35,831 nt of DNA from Borrelia duttonii Ly (GCF_000019685.1 NC_011249.1:1-35831), one strand, 5' to 3'. Shown: positions 10,181 to 19,306, counted from the first letter of the stretch. Notes: generated by a model not told the origin, from the letters alone. Numbers and translations are program-made.

Positions 10181-10207
10181 AAAAAAGAGAGCTTCATTGC
10201 TCCCTTT
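10181..10207 (-). terminator. Rho-independent terminator between vlp cassettes
   Basis: Minus strand: AGGGAGC, a short loop, then GCTCTCT followed by six T. It follows the cassette ending at 10,263 and is the same family as 7282-7309 and 31,177-31,203. Confidence 0.6.
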
Positions 10208-10262
10208 TCAGCGTTCTTATTCAATAATTTTAACTATATTCAATATAAACTTAATTCAACTA

Positions 10263-11343
10263 TTAATTAGCCTTAGACTCAGAATCCTCTCCTTGCTTAA
10301 TCTCTCCTAATACCTTATTTATCTCTTTTAATCCTTCATCCACTCTATTCCTTATTGCTATTGTTAAAGTAGACAATACCTTGCTAACAGCATTAGATGA
10401 TACACCCTTAGCTCCTTCTGCTTCTGTTTTATTAGCAGCATCATCTTTTACAATAAACTTACCATTCTTTGCCATTGCTCTTAATGCTATACCAGCTGAC
10501 ATTACTGCGTCTTTCTTTACTGCTGCATCTAAATCAGTAGTTTCAGTGGAATCACCATTAGCCATTGCAAGTCCCGCTGCATCTTTTGCTGCACTTGCCT
10601 TCCCAACAGCCACATTACCACTAGACTTAGCTATAGCTTGAAGAATATCAACGCCACTCACTGCTCCTATAGATGCACTTGCCGCTGCTATATGTTTCTC
10701 TTCTGCTCCACTGCCAGTCTTATCACCAAATAGTTTACCTATTTTTTTCTTATCGTCATCAAGAGATTTAGTTACATCTTTTAGTCCATCACCCTCGTTT
10801 GGTTTTAACACTACATCTACTATAGTCTTTATTCCCTTAACTAAATTTATTACACTAGTTGCTTCTGCCCCTTTACTAGCATCAGCAGCTTTTTCTATAT
10901 CTCCTAAATTACCACTAGCATCTTTAATACCACTAGCTGCTTCCTTTGCTCCTTCTGCTACTTTATCCAATATACCATTAATAAACTGCTCAACTACTTC
11001 TTTCACTTTTGGATAGTCACCATTCTCTGCCACTACAACGTTTAATTTACTTTTTACTGAACTCATAGTCTTCTCAATATCGCTAAAATACTTCCCTATT
11101 TCACTTTTCTTCGTTTCCGCCTTTATCCCCAATGTCCCTGTAATCATATCGCCAAAACTCACAAATACATCTAAAAATCCTTTCCCTAAATTTACCATCT
11201 CACTCAAAAATACTTTCTCCGGATCCTTACCACCACTATTACATCCCATCATCATCACCATCATCAATATTATTACTATTATTTTCCCTATCATTATCTC
11301 TTACATACTCTTCTATTTGCCCTATTTCTTTTTTTCCTTTCAT
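10263..11343 (-). pseudogene. vlp: Vlp delta-type cassette, leader out of frame
   Basis: The ATG that sits properly behind AAGGAGG is at 11,343, but its frame gives MKGKKEIGQIEEYVRDNDRE and stops at the GGATGTAA of the lipobox. The Vlp frame starts at an inner ATG at 11,294: MIGKIIVIILMMVMMMGCNS with Cys18, then the delta-type protein of 343 residues to 10,263. It contains [51 protein letters not shown] and NRVDEGLKEINKVLGEIKQGED. The inner ATG lacks a good ribosome site. The coding body is therefore intact while the start is probably broken by a one-base shift in the leader. It can be read as a donor that needs a new 5' end. Confidence 0.85.
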
Positions 11344-11460
11344 TTCTTTCTTAGCCTCCTTACTTTTATTTTTTATATTTAGCTTTTCTCTTAAGGATTA
11401 GAAGAAAAAAATATGCTTTATATAAAATATTATTTATATAACATACACAACACTGTAAAT

Positions 11461-11490
11461 AAAAAAAAGAAAGCTTTATCGCTCCCTTTG
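11461..11490 (-). terminator. Weak terminator between vlp cassettes
   Basis: This is a diverged form of the AGAGAGC/GCTCTCT hairpin (minus strand AAAGGGAGCGATAAAGC then TTTCTTTTTTTT). The stem is imperfect but the T run is strong. It follows the cassette ending at 11,531 only in the reverse sense of the neighbouring leader, as in the other spacers of this arm. Confidence 0.4.
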
Positions 11491-11530
11491 CTAATATTTC
11501 TATCTAATCATTTTCAACTATATTCAAATC

Positions 11531-12673
11531 TTACTGCTGACCCACTGCTTTTGGATCTCTTGCCTTATCTACTTCTGCCTTTACTTTCTCAAGTACATTC
11601 TTAACTGTCTTTTTTATTATATCTTCTACTGCTACTAATAGTTTATTTACTGCTGTTATTCCTGCTGATTGTACTGCCTTTTCATCGTTATTCGTACTAT
11701 GTGAAGCTAATTTACCTCCTTTAACCAATGAACGCAATGCTATTCCTCCTGCTACTGATGCTGCTTTTGCATTAGCATTAGCCACATTATCTGCTGTTCC
11801 TCCTACTGCAAATTCCAATGGTGTTGTATCCGCCACTGCTGCTGCTCCTAGTGCTTTAACATCAGTGTCTTTTGATTTTACTATTGATTCTAACATTCCT
11901 TCACCACTCACCGCTGATACTATTAATACTGCTTTATCTCCCACTGCCGCTCCTGCAGCACCTGTAGCTAACACCTTGGTTCCATTTTCCGGACTAGCTA
12001 CTCCTAATGATGCTTGGGACAATGTCACACTACTCAAATTTAGTTCTTTAACTTGTTGTGCCTTAGCTGTCTCAACTATTCCTTTCAATGCTTTATACAC
12101 TATCTTTAATGCATCCGCATTTACTGCCACCCCGTCTTGTTGAGAGGTCACCCCAACAACTTTGTTATCATCACCTATTCCCTTTAATGATTCTAAATGG
12201 GTTTTCAATGAACTTAAAATTTCCTTAGCTGTATCAACTGCAATTCTAATTGGATTTTTTGATTCATCGCTTTTATCAACACCTATCATTGCTTTTTTAG
12301 CCACTTTTTCTAATTCCTCTGATGCTTCTCCAAGTTTACCTCCTAAACTATCAAAATAACCTGCTACATCACTTCTCTTCGTATCTTGAGTCACTTTAAA
12401 TCCCAATGTATCTGCCACTAACTCTATAAATGCATAAAATGCCCTCTCTGCACTCCTCCCTACTTCCATCATTGCTCTACTTAATCCTCTCCCACCACCT
12501 CCTCCTGTTCCTTCCCCTTTTACTCCTCCACTATTACATCCCATCACTATCATCATCACCATCCCCCCAAAAAACCAATCTCTCAAAAGCCCCTCTATTC
12601 CCTTATTTATCCTATTTACTATTCCCCCTATTCTCTCTATATCTTCTATTATCTCTCTCAACGATATCTTCAC
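11531..12673 (-). CDS. vlp: Vlp beta-type cassette with unusual leader
   Basis: Vlp family lipoprotein, 380 residues from a GTG at 12,673. The leader MKISLREIIEDIERIGG is unlike those of the other cassettes, is long, and reaches Cys46 in [18 protein letters not shown]. The good AAGGAGG site near 12,722 lies about 50 bases further up, and the GTG behind it (VNRE) meets TAA after four codons, so translation from the original start is blocked and the GTG at 12,673 has only a weak site. The body is typical beta type: MMEVGRSAERAFYAFIELV, GFKVTQDTKRSDVAGYF, VLIVSAVSGEGMLESIVKS, AGGIALRSLVKGGKLAS, DIIKKTVKNVLEKVKAEVDK. The body is intact; expression in place is doubtful. Confidence 0.85.
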   Translation of the reverse strand: MKISLREIIEDIERIGGIVNRINKGIEGLLRDWFFGGMVMMIVMGCNSGGVKGEGTGGGGGRGLSRAMMEVGRSAERAFYAFIELVADTLGFKVTQDTKRSDVAGYFDSLGGKLGEASEELEKVAKKAMIGVDKSDESKNPIRIAVDTAKEILSSLKTHLESLKGIGDDNKVVGVTSQQDGVAVNADALKIVYKALKGIVETAKAQQVKELNLSSVTLSQASLGVASPENGTKVLATGAAGAAVGDKAVLIVSAVSGEGMLESIVKSKDTDVKALGAAAVADTTPLEFAVGGTADNVANANAKAASVAGGIALRSLVKGGKLASHSTNNDEKAVQSAGITAVNKLLVAVEDIIKKTVKNVLEKVKAEVDKARDPKAVGQQ

Positions 12674-12947
12674 TAAATATTCCTTCTTAAAATCTTATTA
12701 TTCCCTATTCACCTCTTTCAAAGCCTCCTTACCTTTCCTTTTACAATATAAAAATCTCAAACAAATAAAAGTAACAAACAAAAATAAATGAATAAAAAAA
12801 TACAATTATTATTTATAATAATCCTAATTAGAATGAACCTGAAATAAACTATTTTTAGCATTCATACATATAGAGAAAACAGAAAAGGAAAAAATGACAC
12901 TTCAAAATAAAATAAATGTCTTGATGAAATTACTTGATTTAAGAAAA

Positions 12948-12991
12948 AAACACCTTCTCTGTATTTCTCACAAAGAATAAGAGAAGTGTTT
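12948..12991 (-). terminator. Rho-independent terminator of vlp 13046-13906
   Basis: AAACAC(C)TTCTCT and AGAGAAGTGTTT pair over 12 bp with one bulge. On the minus strand the stem is followed by a run of T (GTGTTTTTTTCTT). It lies about 55 bp after the stop. Confidence 0.65.
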
Positions 12992-13045
12992 CCTTTAAAT
13001 AACTCTATTTATTATTTTCTACTGATTTTCATCGACAATTACTTA

Positions 13046-13906
13046 CTATTGTCCACTAACTGTTGCTTCACTAGATTTATCTTCTTGTTTCACCGTAGCT
13101 AGTACTTCATTTATCTTTTTTAATCCACTATCTACACTATTTCTTATTGCTATTATTAGTGTACTAAGTGTCTTACTTACCGCATTTGCAGCTACTCCAT
13201 TTATCGCATGTGCAGACTTCGATTCATCTCGTTTAGCAGCAAATTTACCACCCTTAGCCATAGCTCTCAATGCTATTCCTGCTGCTATCAACGCATCCTT
13301 TCTTGCCAAATCTCCAAGATCCTTATTGTCTTCCTTATTAGCAACTGCAATCTCTGCCGCATTAGTTACTTGATCAATAGCTTTCTTAATAGCATTACCT
13401 GACTTCGATATAGATTGCAATATGTCAGCACCACTCACTGCTCCTACTGATGCACCTGCCGCTGCCGCCTGTTGCTCTGTTACACCATTAGTCTTTTGAC
13501 CAAGCAATTTACCAATTGACTGCTGCTCTGTACTACCAGTCTTATTAGTTCCTGCACTTCCCTTATCCTCCAAAACTACTTCAACTATCTGTCTAATTCC
13601 TTTAACAAGTGCGTCTACACTTGCTGATTCTGCGGGTTCACCATCCTGATTGGCAACAGCACCACCAAGAACAAATTCACCCTCAGCACCTTTAGCTGCC
13701 TTGTTAGCACCTACTGCAACTCTGTCCAATATATCGGTAATAAACTTATCAACAACTGCCTTAATTTTTTTATAATTACCACTTTTAGCAATTTCTGCTT
13801 GCAACTTTTCTTTCACTATTTTCATAGTATTCTTGACCTTAGTAAAATAAGCTCCTATCTCACTCTTCTTTGTGTCCGCCTTTATCCCCAATGTCCCTGT
13901 AATCAT
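13046..13906 (-). pseudogene. vlp: Vlp delta-type cassette lacking its 5' end
   Basis: The frame starts at MITGTLGIKADTKKSEIGAYF and is open for 286 residues. The signal peptide, GCNSGG and the DPEKVFLSEMVNLGKGF segment are missing: the sequence joins GGTGATATGATTACAGGG directly to an unrelated stretch (reads RREEGSDAYRGD in frame, with a stop just above). The rest is typical delta type: [59 protein letters not shown]. This is the innermost cassette of the left arm and the deletion faces the plasmid core. It cannot make a lipoprotein as it stands. Confidence 0.87.
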
Positions 13907-13949
13907 ATCACCTCTATATGCATCACTTCCTTCTTCTCTTCTAATTTAT

Positions 13950-14410
13950 CTTTAAAGTATAGTAAGATACAAAAAACAACATGGATCAAGCTATCTATAA
14001 TCAGGAGCACTCTTGGTATTAGGATTAACAGCAGTAATTTAGGTTTATTGTGTGCAAAAAAGGAAAAATTAAGATACCTTCACTAATTGTTACTTTAAGG
14101 ATGTTCCTAAAAATTATTAATTTCTCTAAATTTCCATCTACATCTCATTTTCCAAACATTAGAATAACTTACGATCATATCCTTACTAATCCTTACTAAT
14201 CTGAGCATCATAAAATTTACCTTTATGAAAACAAACAATATAATCATAAAATGATTTTTTTATTTTACTCATACTTCTTTAACCCTTATGTAAATTAATT
14301 TATCTATAAATTAACAAAAATTAATGTACTTTAACGCAAAGTCAATAACAAAATAATAATTTTAAAAAACCAGCAAATAAAAATTTACAAGCATATATAC
14401 AAAGAGAAAT
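13950..14410. other. Non-coding junction between left archive arm and core
   Basis: About 460 bp, very AT-rich. The first part still resembles a vlp leader (AAGATACAAAAAAC). No other gene or remnant could be read on either strand. Confidence 0.4.
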
Positions 14411-14412
14411 AT

Positions 14413-14418
14413 AATGTA
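14413..14418 (+). promoter_or_regulatory. Possible -10 box upstream of mlp
   Basis: TATAAT lies about 26 bases before the mlp ATG. The -35 region (TTTACA, around 14,383-14,388) is at about 24 bp, longer than ideal, so only the -10 is convincing. Confidence 0.3.
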
Positions 14419-14443
14419 TAATTCAAAATGAGGAGAATATTTT

Positions 14444-15001
14444 ATGAATAAAAATAGAATTATATTAACACTTTGTAGTATGTTATTTTTGTACAATTGT
14501 AACGTAAACACACCTAATAATAAATTCAAAAATGCTAAGCTACAAGAACAAGCGGTTACTCTAACCAATGATGAACAACATAAATTCAACTTATTAATGA
14601 ATAAAATTGATCAATCATTGAAAACACACACATTTTTAAGCAAAAAAAGTAATTCAAATGCTATAGAAAAATATCAAAAATTTCGTAATTGGATTTTAAA
14701 TGATACAAAAAAACAAAAAGAATTAAGCAATTCCTTTAGTAAAGCATATAATTCTTTCAAAAACACAAGACAAGCATTTCCAACAAATAATGCTATTGAA
14801 CAACATGTAAATAATGCTCTTAACTTTCATCAAAACAGTGGATATTCCAATAATACATACGAAATTTCACAATATGACGATATAAATCACAATAATATCA
14901 TAGAAATATTTGAAGATAATAATACCAATGAAAAAATATTTCAAAGACTTAAAGAAGAATTTCAATATGACTACCGTATTACATTTAGATGGAAAAATTA
15001 A
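14444..15001 (+). CDS. mlp: Mlp family lipoprotein
   Basis: Surface lipoprotein of the Borrelia Mlp family (multicopy lipoproteins, often plasmid or prophage borne). 185 residues. Residues 1-18 are a signal peptide ending LFLYN with Cys19 as the lipidation site. The Mlp signature is seen as LTNDEQHKFNLLMNKIDQSL (about 46-65) and KFRNWILNDTKKQKELSNSF (about 86-105). GAGGAGAA precedes the ATG by about 8 bases. The C-terminus, from about residue 120, is Asn-rich and does not match the longer paralog at 19,404-20,348. It faces the maintenance genes and no operon partner is close. Confidence 0.8.
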   Translation: MNKNRIILTLCSMLFLYNCNVNTPNNKFKNAKLQEQAVTLTNDEQHKFNLLMNKIDQSLKTHTFLSKKSNSNAIEKYQKFRNWILNDTKKQKELSNSFSKAYNSFKNTRQAFPTNNAIEQHVNNALNFHQNSGYSNNTYEISQYDDINHNNIIEIFEDNNTNEKIFQRLKEEFQYDYRITFRWKN

Positions 15002-15424
15002 TAATAAAATGAATTATATATAATAATCAAAATGGTAAAATAAAAGGATATCAAAACAAAACTTACAAAAAATTCAAAAAAAGTTTTGCGTATTTGTTAA
15101 ATATACCACAAAGTATTGCAATTGATTTCATAAATAATGCTTTACTTCTCTCAACTTAAATATGTTTATCTTTAAAATATTTATATTGAATAGACTCCTA
15201 AAAATCATAATTATCAGTAATTAATTTAAATTTATCTTTAATGAATCTTTTACTTAAATTTAGCAAAAGAATATATTATCTATCAATCTATAAACAATGT
15301 TATAAGCTAATGAAAACTCTATAGTTAAGTTATCTAACATACTTTATATACTCTACTCTACAAATCATCCTTATCTTGTTGAGCATATGCATATAATTTG
15401 TTAATATTTTTTTTATTTAATTAC
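15002..15424. other. Non-coding spacer
   Basis: About 420 bp after mlp. AT-rich, with no readable gene or clear repeat on either strand. Confidence 0.4.
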
Positions 15425-15580
15425 AATCTGTAATTGGTTTAGGATAAATATCCGTATCAAAATACTAATGCCATGTAATTTGCATCCCATCGTACCCATT
15501 TATTTGAAATTTTTTCATTATATAGACAGATTTTCTAGATTTTGTTCTCTAACCATCTAAAGTTTGATGTCTTTGTGTGA
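15425..15580 (-). pseudogene. Decayed gene fragment, unknown family
   Basis: On the minus strand one frame reads NEKISNKWVRWDANYMALVF and stops. With one T skipped, the next frame continues DTDIYPKPITDCN. The two pieces join into a plausible protein segment, so this looks like a small remnant of a real gene with a one-base insertion. I do not recognise the family with certainty; plasmid or prophage proteins of Borrelia are possible sources. Confidence 0.35.
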
Positions 15581-15633
15581 ATGAAGCTATAATTTTTTAT
15601 ATTTTTTTAAAAAAATTTTTATTTAAAAAAAGG

Positions 15634-15680
15634 TTTACTTTTTAATAAAAATTAGGTTATTATTATCATTATTAATAATG
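15634..15680 (+). promoter_or_regulatory. Promoter-like site with palindrome before the maintenance operon
   Basis: TTTACT at 15,634-15,639 and TATTAT at 15,658-15,663 are 18 bp apart. Directly after it, 15,667-15,680 is the perfect 14-bp palindrome CATTATTAATAATG. A palindrome that overlaps the expected start of transcription would suit an operator for self-regulation of the maintenance genes (inference). Confidence 0.4.
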
Positions 15681-15702
15681 CACAATAAATAAGGGGATTT
15701 AA

Positions 15703-16773
15703 ATGAAGAACATGAAAAAAACTACAAATAAACACCAACATAAATTAATTGTTTTAATATCAACATTAAATTATGTAAATGTCAAACTTAAAAAATATAA
15801 TCAAAGCGATATACTCTATTACTTTAATAACAACTTAGAAAATAACCAACAAAAGAAAGTTACACTCAAAACACTACAAAGTTATTTGTACAAACTAGAA
15901 AAAGAATTTCAAGTAACTAGTAACTACTACAAACATTTAGGAGAAAATCGTGGAACAGAAATCCATTACAAACTTAAACATCATAAAAAAGTATGTCATT
16001 ACAAAATCAATAAATATTTTAAAGAAAAAAAAGAAGAAAGATTTCAAAAACGTGCTAACTCATATCATACAAAGTCATGTAATAATAATGGGAATGTAGA
16101 AAAATGGGAATCTATATATAATTATAATAATAAAGAAGAAGAAAAAAAAGAAAGAGAACAAAAACAGTTAGAAAAATATGCAAAAAAGTGCAAATTCAAA
16201 GACGATAAATATCTCTCGATTTTAAACTTAGAAACAACAAAAGAAATTAAAATAAAAAAATTGATAGAGCTAAAGAAAGAAGAAAATAAAAGAAAAAAGG
16301 AACAAAATAAGAGCAGGAAATTAGTAGAAAAACAAAGGGAATTAGAAGAAACACTAGCAGCAAAAAAGGAAGACTTAGCAAAGGAAGGATATGACAAAAA
16401 ACAACTGGAGATAGAAATGCAAAAAGCATATGAAAAATACAAAGATAAGCCGCACTTTATTATAGAGAGTAGTAAATATAGGGATTTAGGACAGATGGTA
16501 AAAAGGATTAAGAGAACGGTTGAATGTAAGAAAAAAGAAAAAAAAGAAGACCTCCAGCAGATTAAAGATAATATATTTAGTATACTGCTAGATCAGTTAA
16601 GGGATAAAATAGAGGTTAAAGTTTTAGCATCAATGTTAAAAAATTATTTAAATAAACAGAATGATTTAAAGTATAGCAAGGTATTTAATAATCATTATTA
16701 CTATGAACTTTTAACAATAATAAAAGAAAAAGATTATTTAGGGGTAGGAAAGTATAAAAAGATTGTTGATTGA
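15703..16773 (+). CDS. Plasmid replication/maintenance protein, PF57/62 family
   Basis: First gene of the four-gene maintenance cluster found on Borrelia plasmids. Members of this family are the likely replication initiators and are needed for autonomous replication (known from B. burgdorferi plasmids). 356 residues. Residues about 10-115 form a basic N-terminal domain with LKTLQSYLYKLEKEFQVTSNYYKHLGENRGTEI-type motifs, probably a winged-helix-like DNA-binding part. About 135-275 is a highly charged Lys/Glu helical stretch. The C-terminal domain (about 285-356) contains ILLDQLRDKIEVKVLASMLK. AAGGGGA lies before the ATG. The next gene follows after 9 bases, so they form one operon. The origin is expected beside this gene. 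Confidence 0.85.
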   Translation: MKNMKKTTNKHQHKLIVLISTLNYVNVKLKKYNQSDILYYFNNNLENNQQKKVTLKTLQSYLYKLEKEFQVTSNYYKHLGENRGTEIHYKLKHHKKVCHYKINKYFKEKKEERFQKRANSYHTKSCNNNGNVEKWESIYNYNNKEEEKKEREQKQLEKYAKKCKFKDDKYLSILNLETTKEIKIKKLIELKKEENKRKKEQNKSRKLVEKQRELEETLAAKKEDLAKEGYDKKQLEIEMQKAYEKYKDKPHFIIESSKYRDLGQMVKRIKRTVECKKKEKKEDLQQIKDNIFSILLDQLRDKIEVKVLASMLKNYLNKQNDLKYSKVFNNHYYYELLTIIKEKDYLGVGKYKKIVD

Positions 16774-16782
16774 GGATTCGTT

Positions 16783-17343
16783 ATGAATAGTGCATTAGAA
16801 CGTCTTAAAGCTAAAAAAGCAGATATTAAGCAAATAGAAAAAAAGCGTATATTTATAAGAGTAGAGAATATACAAGATAGAAAAATATATCATACTAAGA
16901 TAATGAATGATTTATATGTATTTGGTGTTAATAAGAACCAAAAACATAAATTTTTCATTTCGTTTAGAGGGTTGTTTGATAGAGAAAAAATTAATGAGTT
17001 TAATTTGTTTTCTTTAAGAGAAGATGACAAATTTTTAGGAATATTTTATGGATATAGAAAACCGATACAAAATATTATAACAAGGTATGAAGAAAATGGT
17101 ATTATGAAGGCATATACCTTTTCAAAAGTATGTTATATAGAATTTAGATTTCATAAGGGAAGTGTTTTTTGTTACATTAAAGGAATTGCTAAATTACTTA
17201 AAAAAGAAAAATTAGAGACGCAGTATGGTAAATTTTTGCTTGAATTAATAATAAGTTTAGAAAAACAAGTATATGAATTTTACAATAAAAAATTACCGAG
17301 TGGGGGTATTATAACAAGATGGATAGAAAAAAAGATGAAATAA
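16783..17343 (+). CDS. Plasmid maintenance protein, PF50 (DUF226) family
   Basis: Second gene of the maintenance cluster. 186 residues, the usual size. Recognisable parts are ERLKAKKADIKQIEKKRIFI at the N-terminus, then KIYHTKIMNDLYVFGVNK, FFISFRGLFDREKINEFNLF, FLGIFYGYRKPIQNI and a C-terminal KKLPSGGIITRWIEKKMK. Its biochemical role is not well established; the family is tied to plasmid replication and stability. It overlaps the ParA-like gene by 25 bases, which suggests translational coupling. Confidence 0.85.
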   Translation: MNSALERLKAKKADIKQIEKKRIFIRVENIQDRKIYHTKIMNDLYVFGVNKNQKHKFFISFRGLFDREKINEFNLFSLREDDKFLGIFYGYRKPIQNIITRYEENGIMKAYTFSKVCYIEFRFHKGSVFCYIKGIAKLLKKEKLETQYGKFLLELIISLEKQVYEFYNKKLPSGGIITRWIEKKMK

Positions 17344-18080
17344 TCACTATTGCAAGCATTAAAGGAGGGGTTGGCAAGAGTACAAGCTCCATAATTCTTG
17401 CAACTCTTTTATCCAAAAAATATAAAGTTTTGCTGATAGATATGGATAGTCAAGCGTCTACTACTAGTTATTATTCTACTAAAATTGAAAAAGCCAATAT
17501 AGATCTTATAAACCAAAATACATATGAAGTTTTAAAGGCAAATTTGAGCATTAATAAGGCTATAATTAGTATTGATAATAATTTAGACTTGATACCTAGT
17601 TATTTAACCTTGCATCAATTTAACATCGAACCAATTCCTTTCAAAGAATTGAAACTGAAAAAACAATTAAAGCAGTTGGAAGCTGATTATGATTATATAG
17701 TGATAGATACTAATCCTAGTTTAGATTTTACTTTAATAAATGCTTTGGTAGTGAGTAATTATGTTATAGTTCCAATGACAGCAGAAAAATGGGCAGTTGA
17801 AAGTTTAGATTTATTTAAATTTTTTGTGGATAAATTAGATATATCTATTTTTATTTTCATATTAGTAACAAGATTTAAAAAAAATAACACACATAAATAT
17901 CTTCTTGAAATGTTACAATCAAAAAGTAATTTTTTGGGGACTATATCTGAAAGAGAGGATCTAAATAAAAGGATAGCAGAAGATAGTGCTTTTGATTTGA
18001 ATAAAGATTATATACACGAGTATGAAGAAGCATTGTGTATTTTTTTTAAATATATTCAGCAAAAACGAAATGTTCACTAG
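17319..18080 (+). CDS. parA: ParA-like partition ATPase, PF32 family
   Basis: Cytoplasmic ATPase for plasmid segregation. 253 residues, normal for PF32. The Walker A motif KGGVGKST is at residues 15-22, the A' region LLIDMDSQAS at about 38-47, and the Walker B region DYIVIDTNPS near 124-133. FKKNNTHKYLLEML is near 187-200. PF32 sequence is the usual basis for grouping Borrelia plasmids by compatibility, so it is the best handle for assigning this plasmid. The start overlaps the end of PF50, and the stop TAG lies inside a 14-bp palindrome (18,072-18,085). Confidence 0.95.
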   Translation: MDRKKDEIITIASIKGGVGKSTSSIILATLLSKKYKVLLIDMDSQASTTSYYSTKIEKANIDLINQNTYEVLKANLSINKAIISIDNNLDLIPSYLTLHQFNIEPIPFKELKLKKQLKQLEADYDYIVIDTNPSLDFTLINALVVSNYVIVPMTAEKWAVESLDLFKFFVDKLDISIFIFILVTRFKKNNTHKYLLEMLQSKSNFLGTISEREDLNKRIAEDSAFDLNKDYIHEYEEALCIFFKYIQQKRNVH

Positions 18081-18085
18081 TGAAC
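18072..18085. promoter_or_regulatory. Perfect palindrome between PF32 and PF49
   Basis: GTTCACTAGTGAAC is identical to its reverse complement. It spans the PF32 stop codon and the short gap before PF49. A protein-binding site (partition or operator) is plausible from the location; this is inference. Confidence 0.45.
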
Positions 18086-18120
18086 TTTAAATAATAAAGT
18101 AAAAAGAGGGGGGGATGTAT

Positions 18121-18660
18121 ATGCAGATAAAACTTAATAAGAGAACTTTGGATGATTCTAATGTAACTGAACATGAAAAGGTGTTGGTTCATTATAGCAA
18201 ATTAAAAGAAAAGTTAATTATTAATTTTAAAGATGAAATTTACAATAAAATAGAGACAATGAAAATATTAAAGGAAATTAAAGATAAAGGATATTATAAA
18301 TTAGATGGATACAAGACATTTATTAATTTTATATTAAATCTTAATTTGGCAAAGACTCAGGTTTATAATTATCTAAAAATAGCAACAGCAATGGAAGAAG
18401 GTTTGATCAATGATGATTTTGTTTTAAAAAATGGATTTAATCAAACTTTATTTTTTATTAAAAATAGGGAAAGTAAGACTATAAAGAAATCAAGACAAAA
18501 TTTAATAAAGCCTTTGAGATTTCAACTTAAAAATAAAGAGAGTTATGATTTTTATAAGAAAAATGTGAAATTTGCTAGTTTTGTAATGGATAAACTTTTT
18601 TTAAGTAAGAAAGATTTACTTGAAGAATTTTTACATGAATTTGAAAATTTAAAAATTTAA
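18121..18660 (+). CDS. Plasmid partition protein, PF49 family
   Basis: Fourth gene of the cluster, usually annotated as a replication/partition protein and thought to act with the ParA-like PF32. About 179 residues. The ATG at 18,121 is preferred over the one at 18,115, because the G-rich ribosome site (AGAGGGGGGG) ends right at 18,114. The sequence begins MQIKLNKRTLDDSNVTEHEK and contains KEIKDKGYYKLDGYKTF, FILNLNLAKTQVYNYLKIAT and an N-terminal helical region. The C-terminus (LLEEFLHEFENLKI) is helical. It shares the operon with PF32, with about 40 bases between them. Confidence 0.85.
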   Translation: MQIKLNKRTLDDSNVTEHEKVLVHYSKLKEKLIINFKDEIYNKIETMKILKEIKDKGYYKLDGYKTFINFILNLNLAKTQVYNYLKIATAMEEGLINDDFVLKNGFNQTLFFIKNRESKTIKKSRQNLIKPLRFQLKNKESYDFYKKNVKFASFVMDKLFLSKKDLLEEFLHEFENLKI

Positions 18661-18940
18661 AATTAATTAGTAAAGTAGATATTGATTAGCAATTTAGTAT
18701 ATGAAATATGTAATATGTATCGCACAAAGATTGAAGTAAATTTTTTAACGTACAAAGAATTCATTCTAAAAGTCTTAAATTTTGTTTTGTTTTATAATAC
18801 CTATTGTACCAATTATATTTAATTTTGATGAAAGTATAAATTTGTTAAGATAACAGATTCTAATATTTCTTATTTAGGTTTTTTAATAATTCAATTTTTT
18901 GTAAGCCAAATAGATGAGTTTTTATTTTTTAAATTAACAG
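18661..18940. other. Non-coding spacer after the maintenance operon
   Basis: About 280 bp of AT-rich sequence with no readable gene. It leads into the promoter and hairpin at 18,941-19,090. Confidence 0.4.
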
Positions 18941-18970
18941 TTGATTTTTACTTTGAATTTATTGTATAAT
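18941..18970 (+). promoter_or_regulatory. Strong sigma-70-type promoter candidate
   Basis: TTGATT (18,941-18,946) and TATAAT (18,965-18,970) are 18 bp apart, with TG two bases before the -10 box. It has no protein-coding gene downstream on this strand; the next feature is a long hairpin at 19,042-19,071. Confidence 0.55.
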
Positions 18971-18976
18971 GTGTGT

Positions 18977-19090
18977 TATTAGTAGTGCTATCATTTAGGA
19001 CTCCTAATATTGTGTTCAATTCACAAAGGCTTTAGGTCTTGATTAGATATTCTTAAATAAGAATATCTAATTAGGGTCTAAGTTTTTGTA
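18977..19090 (+). ncRNA. Candidate structured non-coding RNA
   Basis: The stretch after the promoter at 18,941-18,970 has no open frame of note. It contains CCTAA/TTAGG pairing and then a perfect 14-bp inverted repeat, ATTAGATATTCTTA and its complement, separated by AA (19,042-19,071). Flanking bases pair imperfectly (CTTTAGGTCTTG with CAGGGT-like TTAGGGTCTAAG). A T-rich stretch follows (AAGTTTTTGTAATTT). It could be a regulatory RNA of plasmid replication, or the hairpin could be a protein-binding or origin element. The existence of a transcript is inferred. Confidence 0.35.
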
Positions 19091-19306
19091 ATTTGGTTTT
19101 CTGAGCAATATATAAACTATTTATTTTTTTATATAACATTAAGTCTTAGCAAGTATATAGATAACAATTATGTTAAGATATAATTACTTCCTAGTTCTAT
19201 TGTAGAATAAGTAGTGGTTTTAAAAGATATTAATTGCATAGATGTTGGAAATATTTGTAAATGAGATATTATACTGAGATAATTTATAAGAGATTAGAAG
19301 AGAGAT

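Noticed and set aside
16122-16442. Minus-strand frames rich in Phe, Ser and Leu
   Set aside because: They are the complement of the Lys/Glu-rich helix of the PF57/62 protein.
19042-19071. Ordinary rho-independent terminator
   Set aside because: The stem is almost purely A/T and lies 380 bp after PF49; a better terminator exists at 19,307-19,352. Kept instead as part of an RNA candidate.
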